Positions 1 through 5,666 of a DNA stretch of 10,063 nucleotides are shown piece after piece. The first letter of the stretch is position 1. Each line of letters starts with the position of its first letter. A model generated the notes under the pieces. The model made no database searches. It was not told the origin of the DNA and was given only the letters and a program-made list of their open reading frames with translations. Source of the stretch: JBGPIK01 sp041484845 (GTDB taxonomy: Bacteria; Desulfobacterota; Binatia; UBA9968); assembly GCA_041484845.1 (NCBI GenBank), contig JBGPIK010000248.1, positions 1 to 10,063 on the forward strand, written 5' to 3'. Position numbers and translations under genes: made by a program.

Positions 1-2
1 AC

Positions 3-2432
3 TGCTTCGGCGAAATGGCGCTTCTTTCCGGCGAGCCTCGTTCAGCCACGATCGTCGCGGTTAAAGAGACCGCCTTGTGGAAGCTGTCATGTGAGGCCTG
101 GAATGAACTGATTCAAAAGCACCCCACCTGGCTGCTCCAGTTTTGCGCAACACTGAGCAAAAAATTAGCTAACGCCGACCGGCAATCGCTGCAGGGTTGG
201 ACAGCTTTCGAATCGCTGGCCAATGAACTGTACGAATCCAAAGCTCCGGAGCAGCAGCAGTTTCTGCGCCGGGCGGCCCTGCTAACCCGAATCGACGCGC
301 CAATTGTAGGCGAGCTTCTTCGCGCCCCGCTCGCCCGAGCATGGCTGGCGGATCTAGAAAATAAACAGTTTCCCTTCCTTAGCGCGGTCGATGGCGACAC
401 GTACGCGTTTCACCCATTCTTAAAAAAATATCTCATGCAGAAACTCGGCGAATGTGAAGACGAGGAAACCGTTCGTCAATTGCACCGAGAAATCGCAGCC
501 CAGTACGAGAAGGCGGAAAATTGGGAGCAGGCTCTGCCCCATTGGCTCGAAGCACGCGACTGGCCCTCGGCGGCGAGGCTTCTCACCAGCAGAAAAGAAG
601 AGTTGCTCAATGAGTCTCCCGCATTGCTACGAAGCGGGATTGAACGCATTCCTCAAGATCAATTTGTTTCCGATCTTCGCCTGGTTCACCTCAAAGCCGC
701 TGCGTGCGCGCGGCTCGGCGACGTCGCGGCTGCCGTCAAGATTTATCAAGAAGCCCTTTCACGCGAATTGAAAGCCGGGGCGAGCGCGGATGCATTTTCT
801 CGCTACATGGGAATGGCGGATGCGTTGTTGCGCAAGGGAGATTATGGCCACGCGCTGAGTTTGCTGCGGGGCGCTATCGAAACCGCGGAACAGGACACGC
901 GGAACGAGGCTGGGGGTTTAAAATTCGACCCGCGTAACGCTAACACGCCCGCCTCGGGTCGATCGCAGGATTTCGCATTGTCACGATGGCATTGGGTGTG
1001 GACCGGATTGAGCGGATTGTTTTCCGCACCGACGCAACGTTTATCTTTACGCAGGTGGATAGGTGGCATCTTGGGCGTTGCCGCTTTCATCGTCTTGTGG
1101 TTTTTTCCCCCGGACATCGACCTCAGCAGTGCCGCCATTAGACAATTAGCCTTTCTTTGTCTCACTTTAATTTTTTGGGTTTTCCAGGTCTTCCCCGAAT
1201 ACGGAGTCGCGCTGATTTTTGCTTTAGGAATGATCCTATCGGGCTTGGGCACGTCCCAGGTGATTCTTGGCGGGTTCGCCAGCACCACGTGGTTTATGAC
1301 TCTGGGGGTGCTTGGCTTGGGAGCGGCAATTACCAGTTCTGGACTGTTTTACCGCCTATCCCTGCAACTGGTCCGTTTCTTTCCTCTCAACTACAATTCG
1401 CAAGTCTTGGCTTTGGGCTTCATGGGTATCGTCGTTATGGCGCTGATTCCCCAGCAGAGTGCGCGCACCGCGATCATCAGTCAGATGCTTTTAAATCTTT
1501 CGGAGAGCCTCGGCTATAAGAATCCGTCCAAGGCTTCGACGGGCCTCTTTGCCGCGAGCTTTCTGGGCTTGGGGCAACTCGGATTTCTCTTCCTCACCGG
1601 ATCGACGACGAGTCTTATGGCTTGGGGACTGCTGCCGCCGGCAGTGCGCCTTCAGTTCACCTGGGGTTACTGGTTCATTGCCGCGTTACCCCCGACGTTA
1701 GTCGTTGTCGCGCTGGTACTAGTGGCGGTGAGATTTCTTTATCAGCCGGAGACGCAAGCCCAGGTCTCATACAGAATGGTGCAGAATCAGCTCGGCGTGC
1801 TCGGACCGCTTTCGCGCAGCGAATGGATTACCCTTGGTGTGCTCGGGGCGACGGTCGGGGGCTGGTTGACGTCGAGTTACCATGGCATTGATGGCGCTTG
1901 GATCGCTCTCCTGGCCTTGTGCGTTCTAGCAAACACGGGAGTCCTGGGCTTGGGCATGCTGAAAAAGGCAATTGACTGGGAGTTGCTCCTTTACATGGGC
2001 ATAACCTTAAGCATCCCGCCGGTATTGACTCACGCGAAAATCGACCACTGGCTTGTCGACCTTATTGCACCCGTAATACAGCCATTCGCCGCAAAGCCCG
2101 TGCTTTCCTTTATCGTGATTGCGCTCATCACCTATGCCACCAAGCTGGTGTTCACCAGTTTTCTCACCGTCGTAACATTAACCGTCGCTTTGTTGCCGCT
2201 CGCGTCTCAAATGGGCCTCAATCCTTGGGTGGTGGCCATGATTATTCTCATCGCCTCGGAAGTCTGGTTTTTTCCGTTCCAAGTGGATTGGCATACCATG
2301 GCCTACGGTTGCACCGAAGGAAAGGGATTCAGCTATTCGCTTATGTACCGCGTCAATCCCATTTACGCGCTCGCATACATTGTGGCCTTAATGGCGGCAA
2401 TCCCCTACTGGCGCTACCTGGGGTTGATGTGA
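3..2432 (+). CDS. Cyclic-nucleotide-binding / MalT-like helical-repeat / SLC13 (DASS)-type transporter fusion, 5'-partial
   Basis: The reading frame is open to the left edge, so the true start lies outside; residues here count from the ATG at 15. Residues -4 to about 57 are the end of a cNMP-binding domain: CFGEMALLSGEPRSATI is the phosphate-binding cassette, followed by the C-terminal helix. Residues about 62-145 resemble the winged-helix part of MalT/LuxR STAND regulators (FLRRAALLTRIDAP, then AFHPFLKKYLMQKL). Residues about 150-290 form helical TPR-like repeats (NWEQALPHWLEARDWPSAARLL, split here as NWEQALPHWLEA and RDWPSAARLL). Residues about 345-805 are a polytopic membrane domain like SLC13/DASS anion permeases, ending naturally in IPYWRYLGLM. 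No DNA-binding C-terminal HTH is seen. Inference: an anion or organic-acid transporter gated or assembled through a cytoplasmic sensor. The usual SNT sodium-site motifs are not recognisable (PQQSAR near 479-484, FTSFLTVV near 713-720), so substrate and coupling ion are uncertain. Family assignments are solid; the function is not. Confidence 0.85.
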   Translation, partial: CFGEMALLSGEPRSATIVAVKETALWKLSCEAWNELIQKHPTWLLQFCATLSKKLANADRQSLQGWTAFESLANELYESKAPEQQQFLRRAALLTRIDAPIVGELLRAPLARAWLADLENKQFPFLSAVDGDTYAFHPFLKKYLMQKLGECEDEETVRQLHREIAAQYEKAENWEQALPHWLEARDWPSAARLLTSRKEELLNESPALLRSGIERIPQDQFVSDLRLVHLKAAACARLGDVAAAVKIYQEALSRELKAGASADAFSRYMGMADALLRKGDYGHALSLLRGAIETAEQDTRNEAGGLKFDPRNANTPASGRSQDFALSRWHWVWTGLSGLFSAPTQRLSLRRWIGGILGVAAFIVLWFFPPDIDLSSAAIRQLAFLCLTLIFWVFQVFPEYGVALIFALGMILSGLGTSQVILGGFASTTWFMTLGVLGLGAAITSSGLFYRLSLQLVRFFPLNYNSQVLALGFMGIVVMALIPQQSARTAIISQMLLNLSESLGYKNPSKASTGLFAASFLGLGQLGFLFLTGSTTSLMAWGLLPPAVRLQFTWGYWFIAALPPTLVVVALVLVAVRFLYQPETQAQVSYRMVQNQLGVLGPLSRSEWITLGVLGATVGGWLTSSYHGIDGAWIALLALCVLANTGVLGLGMLKKAIDWELLLYMGITLSIPPVLTHAKIDHWLVDLIAPVIQPFAAKPVLSFIVIALITYATKLVFTSFLTVVTLTVALLPLASQMGLNPWVVAMIILIASEVWFFPFQVDWHTMAYGCTEGKGFSYSLMYRVNPIYALAYIVALMAAIPYWRYLGLM

Positions 2433-2710
2433 GCTGTTCGGACATGAGAAGGGCGCGTTCACCGGCGCTCACCAGCTCAAGAAAGGCAAGCTCGAACTAG
2501 GGGACGGAGGCACAGTTTTTCTCGACGAGATCGGCGACATTGCTCAGGAGTTGCCGAGTAAACTTTTGTGTTTTCTTCAGTAAAGAGAGTTTGAGCGGGT
2601 CGGCGGGAACCAGAGTTTGAACGTCGACCTGCGAATCATCGGCGGCCAAAGCGCTCGGATTGTACAGAACCCACCTGATTAAATTAATCAAAGCTCTCGG
2701 AATCACGTGA
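2428..2710 (+). pseudogene. Remnant of a sigma-54-dependent NtrC-family activator (AAA+ core fragment joined to Fis-type HTH)
   Basis: Reading from 2431 gives ELFGHEKGAFTGA, the sigma-54-contacting GAFTGA loop. It is followed by LELGDGGTVFLDEIGDI (Walker B, DE) and LPSKLLCFLQ. A TAA at 2581-2583 stands where family members carry an acidic residue. The same frame then continues REFERVGGNQ and VDLRII up to about 2641. One base out of frame, from 2642, the sequence reads AAKALGLYRTHLIKLIKALG and ends at TGA 2708-2710. That is a typical C-terminal Fis-family helix-turn-helix of the same protein class. The Walker A region and receiver or sensory domain are missing on the left. The sensor I/II portion between AAA+ core and HTH (normally well over 100 residues) is deleted. 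The relic begins at the stop codon of the upstream transporter gene. It cannot encode a working activator. Motif identity is clear; the order of the mutational events is inferred. Confidence 0.88.
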
Positions 2711-3042
2711 CCCGCCGCTGCAAAAAACGACCACATGGACCTTTCGTCGTAACCCGGAGCCCCTTCAACAAAATCGCCGATTTGCTGATCACCGCAAGTT
2801 CTACGCTCCAGACTCTCCGTGGCGAAAAAGACGCTCACTGTAATACCGTGGGAAAAAACCGCATCTGAAATGTGCCGCCCTTTTAGGCGGCAGTCGATGG
2901 AGACGACAGCTAAATAATGCCACGCCTGCGCCTTTGCCGTGTGATATTCAATAAAACACCCCGTTACATAATGTCCAAAATCGCTAACTGCCGTGCATTG
3001 CGCTGGTAATAACGTTCGAGTCACCTAACCGATCGATCCACA
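2711..3042. other. Gene-free stretch, probably decayed DNA
   Basis: No convincing coding region is visible on either strand. Plus-strand frames are interrupted by stops. The one long minus-strand frame (2497-3024) is antisense to the activator relic over its last third and resembles no family I know. A small hairpin is present: TGCCGCC (2873-2879), loop CTTTTA, GGCGGCA (2886-2892), with no T-run after it. Function unknown; it may be further debris of the rearrangement that broke the activator gene. Confidence 0.5.
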
Positions 3043-3080
3043 TTTTTTTTAAAAAAAATTTCTAAAATGGTATTTTTTTC
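3043..3080 (+). promoter_or_regulatory. A/T-rich upstream (UP-like) element with T8A8 palindrome
   Basis: Eight T (3043-3050) are followed directly by eight A (3051-3058), then an almost pure A/T stretch runs to the -35 box. With a start site near 3117, bases 3058-3079 occupy the -38 to -59 zone where the RNA polymerase alpha C-terminal domains bind UP elements. This supports a strong, factor-independent promoter. It is a positional and compositional argument only. Confidence 0.55.
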
Positions 3081-3110
3081 TTGACATACAATTCATTGTG
3101 TCGCTATAAT
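3081..3110 (+). promoter_or_regulatory. Consensus sigma-70 promoter
   Basis: TTGACA at 3081-3086 and TATAAT at 3105-3110 are both perfect six-of-six matches, with an 18-base spacer (one more than optimal). The predicted transcription start is near 3117. It drives the lysine-rich microprotein gene at 3224, leaving a leader of about 107 bases. No operator-like inverted repeat overlaps the boxes, so constitutive high expression is the simplest reading. Confidence 0.85.
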
Positions 3111-3210
3111 CGCCTCACCCACAAAATATGGGAGGGTTCTTATCGAAAAACTTATCTTCGCCTGAGTCGCGCTTTACCCTCTTGACAAGAAACCCACCCA
3201 GGGAATTTCA

Positions 3211-3220
3211 AAAGGAGGTG
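3211..3220 (+). promoter_or_regulatory. Near-perfect Shine-Dalgarno site of the microprotein gene
   Basis: AAGGAGGTG (3212-3220) pairs over nine bases with the usual 3' end of 16S rRNA. The GGAGG core ends 5 bases before ATG 3224. This fixes the short start and argues that the 15-codon frame is really translated. Confidence 0.8.
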
Positions 3221-3223
3221 CCT

Positions 3224-3271
3224 ATGGCAGCTAAGAAAAAGGCCAAAAAGAAAGCCAAAAAGAAAAAGTAA
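3224..3271 (+). CDS. 15-residue lysine-rich microprotein MAAKKKAKKKAKKKK
   Basis: ATG 3224 to TAA 3269-3271 encodes M-A-A followed by K/A only: ten lysines in fifteen residues, no acidic or hydrophobic residue other than alanine. The peptide resembles the lysine/alanine tails of histone H1-like bacterial proteins, but there is no globular part. I know no named family. The gene has its own consensus promoter, a nine-base Shine-Dalgarno match and a strong terminator, so it is a complete monocistronic unit. Two exact 12-base copies (GCCAAAAAGAAA at 3242-3253 and 3254-3265) form its core, suggesting growth by repeat expansion. Nucleic-acid or ribosome binding is inferred from charge alone. The same frame is open back to an ATG at 3128 (47 residues), but that ATG lacks a ribosome-binding site. 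It is also possible that the RNA, not the peptide, is the functional product. Confidence 0.7.
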   Translation: MAAKKKAKKKAKKKK

Positions 3272-3327
3272 GTTTGGGATGTTGGGTTGTGGTGATGCAG
3301 TAAACCCTCCTAAATCTCAGGCGACAA

Positions 3328-3346
3328 GGTAGCTGTTCTAGCTACC
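3328..3346 (+). other. Small hairpin overlapping the foot of the terminator
   Basis: GGTAGCT (3328-3334) and AGCTACC (3340-3346) form a 7-bp perfect stem around a five-base loop, GTTCT. Its last three bases (3344-3346) are also the first three of the terminator's left arm, so the two fully extended structures compete there. It could shape the 3' end of the transcript or serve as a processing site. No function is assigned. Confidence 0.45.
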
Positions 3347-3398
3347 AAAAACACAAAGCCCTCCGGTGAAGTAACCCGGAGGGCTTTGTGTTTTTGGT
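3344..3398 (+). terminator. Strong intrinsic terminator with a 23-bp perfect stem
   Basis: The arms 3344-3366 and 3376-3398 are exactly complementary over 23 bases, with a nine-base loop (3367-3375, TGAAGTAAC). The G+C-rich top (GCCCTCCGG / CCGGAGGGC) is followed by TTTGTGTTTTT, and the A-rich left foot mirrors it, so it should work in both orientations. It closes the microprotein transcript (about 280 nt from the predicted start) and insulates the thioredoxin genes that begin at 3447. Confidence 0.9.
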
Positions 3399-3409
3399 GA
3401 TCCCCGTTC

Positions 3410-3438
3410 TTGCGCACAGCCGACGCGTTAGTTAGATT
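3410..3438 (+). promoter_or_regulatory. Weak candidate promoter for the tlpA-ccdA pair
   Basis: Because the terminator just upstream should stop incoming transcription, the pair needs its own promoter within 3399-3446. The best candidate is TTGCGC (3410-3415), 17 bases, TAGATT (3433-3438), matching 3/6 and 4/6 of consensus. Its start site would fall at about 3445, almost on the ATG at 3447, which would give a leaderless or nearly leaderless mRNA and fits the lack of a Shine-Dalgarno site. Weak evidence. Confidence 0.3.
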
Positions 3439-3446
3439 AAATCTCT

Positions 3447-4010
3447 ATGAGCATGCGCCGAAGGATTCATTTAGCTTTTTTCTTGATCGTATTTTCGGCG
3501 GCGCTTTCCCCGAACGGCACGGTCGCTCGAGGACAATCGAAACTCAATTACAAAATGATTCCGAACCTCGAGCCGATGAAAGAAAATGTTTTGACGCCGG
3601 ACTTCAGCGTAGTCAGCCCCGACGGCAAAAAGGTTTCGCTCAAAGACTTTCGCGGCAAGATCGTTTTCCTCAATTTTTGGGCGAGTTGGTGCGAGCCTTG
3701 CCGCGAAGAAATGCCGGCCATGGAGCGGCTTTACCAGGAGTTCAGAAACAAGAATTTTGTTGTCTTGGCCGTGAGCGTCAAGGACCGTAAGCAAGATGCG
3801 ATAGATTTTGTAAAAGATCTCAAACTGAGCTACCCCGTGGTCTTGGATCCCGATGGTCAAGTCGGTCTTTTATATGGCGCGTGGGGTTTGCCAACCACCT
3901 ATCTCATCGGTCCAAAGGGGGAAGGACTAGCGCGCGCCTGGGGCCCCGCCGAATGGTACAGTCCCGCCGCACGAAACCTCATCAAAGAACTTGTCGATGG
4001 AAAGCGATGA
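3447..4010 (+). CDS. tlpA: TlpA/ResA-like periplasmic thiol-disulfide oxidoreductase
   Basis: The 187-residue product begins with a basic, hydrophobic signal or anchor segment (MSMRRR then LAFFLIVFSAAL, residues 1-20) and lacks a lipobox cysteine. It therefore acts outside the inner membrane, either tethered or secreted. Residues about 46-185 are an AhpC/TSA-Redoxin-type thioredoxin fold: PDFSVVSPDGKKVSLKDFRG, then the active site WCEPC (81-85) and the cis-proline loop GLPTT (Pro149). The WCxPC with Glu is typical of ResA/TlpA-type reductants that keep apocytochrome c or other periplasmic cysteines reduced. The gene overlaps ccdA by the ATGA at 4007-4010, so reduction by CcdA is the natural inference. 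ATG 3447 is the first start; ATG 3453 is an alternative. Neither has a visible Shine-Dalgarno site. The true client protein is unknown. Confidence 0.88.
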   Translation: MSMRRRIHLAFFLIVFSAALSPNGTVARGQSKLNYKMIPNLEPMKENVLTPDFSVVSPDGKKVSLKDFRGKIVFLNFWASWCEPCREEMPAMERLYQEFRNKNFVVLAVSVKDRKQDAIDFVKDLKLSYPVVLDPDGQVGLLYGAWGLPTTYLIGPKGEGLARAWGPAEWYSPAARNLIKELVDGKR

Positions 4011-4744
4011 CTGACATCAATGTGTTCGTCGCCTTTGCCGCTGGGGTTTTTTCTTTTTTATCGCCCTGCGTCTTGCCCTTGATTCCATCGTACCTTTCAT
4101 TTGTTTCCGGTGTCTCGGTGGATGAGATGCGCAGCAACCAAGCCCTGACGCAAATCCGTTCCCGACTTGTGTTCAATTCCATTGCTTTTATCATCGGCTT
4201 TTCTTTAGTCTTTGTTTCTCTCGGAGCTTCCGCCAGTTTTCTCGGAAGCTTTTTTTTGGGCTATCGAAATTCGATTCGTCTTTTTGGCGGCGTGTTCATT
4301 CTCTTGGTCGGGCTTTATCTCATCGGAATTTTCAAAATTCCCACACTGGAGCGTTATCTCCAATTCAATCTTAAGGACAAACCGGCAGGTTATCTCGGAT
4401 CGGCGCTCGTCGGAATTACGTTCGCGGTTGCATGGACTCCATGCGTGGGACCGATTTTAGGAGCCATTCTGGCGATTGCCAGCACCTCGGCCGACGTTGG
4501 CCGCGGCAGTCTACTGCTCGCGACATACGCGGCGGGATTGGCTTTGCCTTTTTTCTTGAGTGCGCTGGCTATTAACTCTTTTTTTCAGTTCTCACGGGCA
4601 TTTCGCCGCTACATTCAGGCTTTTCATATTGCGAGTGGTATTTTGCTGGTGATCGTGGGAATCCTCTTGATGACGGATTACATGACCTCCCTCAACACAT
4701 ACGTGCTGCGGCTCACCCCAAGCTGGCTCATCAAACGTCTTTAA
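4007..4744 (+). CDS. ccdA: CcdA-family membrane thiol-disulfide transporter (DsbD transmembrane domain)
   Basis: The start chosen is ATG 4007, overlapping the upstream stop as ATGA, with GGAAAG just before it. It gives 245 residues, the usual size of CcdA. The same frame is open further left but would lie entirely within tlpA. About six membrane segments are visible, as two related halves. The paired redox cysteines are Cys21 in FLSPCVLPLIPSYLSF and Cys146 in AVAWTPCVGPILGAI, the two signature motifs of the family. CcdA accepts electrons from cytoplasmic thioredoxin and passes them across the inner membrane to periplasmic thioredoxin-like proteins, here most likely the overlapping tlpA product. 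In other bacteria this supports cytochrome c maturation. No terminator is evident after the stop. Confidence 0.93.
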   Translation: MTDINVFVAFAAGVFSFLSPCVLPLIPSYLSFVSGVSVDEMRSNQALTQIRSRLVFNSIAFIIGFSLVFVSLGASASFLGSFFLGYRNSIRLFGGVFILLVGLYLIGIFKIPTLERYLQFNLKDKPAGYLGSALVGITFAVAWTPCVGPILGAILAIASTSADVGRGSLLLATYAAGLALPFFLSALAINSFFQFSRAFRRYIQAFHIASGILLVIVGILLMTDYMTSLNTYVLRLTPSWLIKRL

Positions 4745-5015
4745 TCGAGTTCACGGTCTGGCATCAACGAACGAATGTATGGTCTAATGGGCGCGGCGCG
4801 TGTTAACTCGAACCGGTGTCTGAGCGAGTGGCTTGAGTGTATCCGAGATTGCATAGAGCCATGCTGCAATTCCTGAAAAGGACTCGCGACCCACGGTTAA
4901 CGATTTGAATTCGAATGATCGCATTCGGTTCGTGGCAAGGGTGTGAAACCATGAACTCAAGTGTTACGGGATGTGACGCAATCAATCGACTCTTTTGAAC
5001 CGCCGCGCCAAAAGT

Positions 5016-5044
5016 TTGACCGCTCCGTAGGTAAATGTTAATTT
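5016..5044 (+). promoter_or_regulatory. Candidate promoter for the folE-pepA-trxA operon
   Basis: TTGACC (5016-5021) matches the -35 consensus at five of six positions. After 17 bases comes TAATTT (5039-5044), a poor -10 (three of six). The start would be near 5051, about 56 bases before folE. Position is plausible; the -10 is weak. Confidence 0.3.
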
Positions 5045-5059
5045 TCCCGGATTAATCTT

Positions 5060-5090
5060 CGCGGCAAGTTGCCTGCGCAGATCCGCCGCG
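5060..5090 (+). other. Hairpin in the folE leader
   Basis: CGCGGC (5060-5065) and GCCGCG (5085-5090) can pair across a 19-base loop that itself contains the palindrome CTGCGCAG (5073-5080). It ends 7 bases before the GGAG ribosome-binding site at 5098-5101, so it could influence folE translation. I do not recognise a known riboswitch. Confidence 0.3.
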
Positions 5091-5106
5091 TGGTGATGGA
5101 GCAACC

Positions 5107-5655
5107 ATGGAAGAACAGATTCGTCGACTCTTACGATCGCTAGGAGAAAACCCGGAGCGCGAGGGGCTGCTCAAGACCCCCCACCGCGTCGCCCGGGCAT
5201 TAAAATTTTTGACGCAAGGATACCGGATGGATCCGGAAAAGGTCATCAATGACGCCCTCTTTACCGAAGAATATGAAGAAATGATTGTGCAGAAGGACAT
5301 TGATTTCTTTTCACTCTGCGAGCATCATTTGCTGCCGTTCTTTGGCAAGGCCCATGTGGCCTATATCCCGCATCACAAGATCGTCGGGATATCCAAACTT
5401 GCGCGCCTGGTTGATGTTTATGCGCGCCGGCTGCAAGTTCAGGAACGCCTTACGAACCAGATCGCGACCATCATCATGGAGAAATTGGACGCCTTGGGCG
5501 TGGCGGTGGTGATCGAAGCCGAGCATCTTTGCATGCGCATGCGCGGGGTGGAAAAGCAGAATTCCTACGTCATCACCAGCAGCCTGCTCGGCGCCTTTCG
5601 CACGCGCCAAGAGACCCGGAATGAGTTTATGACTTTGATCCGGCAAAAAAATTGA
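5107..5655 (+). CDS. folE: GTP cyclohydrolase I (FolE)
   Basis: Converts GTP to 7,8-dihydroneopterin triphosphate plus formate, the first step of tetrahydrofolate and related pterin synthesis, in the cytoplasm as a homodecamer in known members. The 182-residue product is typical in length for a compact bacterial FolE. Zinc ligands are visible as Cys71 and His74 in SLCEHHLLPF and Cys142 in EAEHLCMRMRG; His73 and His140 match conserved active-site histidines. The stretch GISKLARLVDVYARRLQVQE (95-114) and the ending KQNSYVITSSLLGAF are also diagnostic. ATG 5107 is preceded by GGAG at 5098-5101. The stop lies 11 bases before pepA, so the two are probably co-transcribed. It is the zinc-dependent type I enzyme, not the FolE2 (type IB) family. 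Confidence 0.96.
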   Translation: MEEQIRRLLRSLGENPEREGLLKTPHRVARALKFLTQGYRMDPEKVINDALFTEEYEEMIVQKDIDFFSLCEHHLLPFFGKAHVAYIPHHKIVGISKLARLVDVYARRLQVQERLTNQIATIIMEKLDALGVAVVIEAEHLCMRMRGVEKQNSYVITSSLLGAFRTRQETRNEFMTLIRQKN

Positions 5656-5666
5656 TCGAGGATTGA

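Larger units (their letters stand above)
4745..5106. other. 362-base intergenic region between ccdA and folE
   Basis: No gene is recognised. A short minus-strand frame (4803-4985) has no ribosome-binding site or family resemblance. Several inverted repeats occur: TCGAGTT (4745-4751) with AACTCGA (4805-4811); CGAACCG (4809-4815) with CGGTTCG (4926-4932); and a tight hairpin CGAATG-ATCG-CATTCG at 4912-4927. None has a T-run, so no clear terminator for ccdA. The right end holds the folE promoter candidate and leader described separately. It may hold a structured RNA or only degenerate DNA. Confidence 0.45.

Noticed and set aside
842..1288. Long antisense frame opposite the transporter gene
   Set aside because: It is the shadow of a strongly coding plus-strand gene and contains no family motif.
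2497..3024. 175-codon minus-strand open frame
   Set aside because: Its last third is antisense to the sigma-54 activator relic (GAFTGA and Walker B region on the plus strand), it matches no family I recognise, and it shows no credible ribosome-binding site. Most likely a chance frame.
3182..3187. Second TTGACA as another promoter
   Set aside because: No -10-like hexamer lies 16-19 bases downstream.
3128..3223. ATG 3128 as the start of a 47-residue version of the microprotein
   Set aside because: No Shine-Dalgarno site, whereas ATG 3224 has a nine-base match at ideal spacing. Kept only as a secondary possibility.
3233..3268. Programmed -1 frameshift on the A-rich lysine codons
   Set aside because: Runs contain only five A before G, not the A AAA AAG heptamer, and no long downstream frame is entered.
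3881..4006. Upstream extension of ccdA
   Set aside because: It lies wholly within tlpA, would add a non-membrane basic segment, and the ATGA overlap start at 4007 gives the standard CcdA length.
4809..4932. tRNA-like element (7-bp closing stem with a serine-tRNA-like D-arm start)
   Set aside because: The span is 124 bases, there is no proper T-arm next to the closing stem and no anticodon arm could be built.
4803..4985. 60-codon minus-strand frame between ccdA and folE
   Set aside because: No ribosome-binding site, no hydrophobic or domain pattern, and no recognisable relative.
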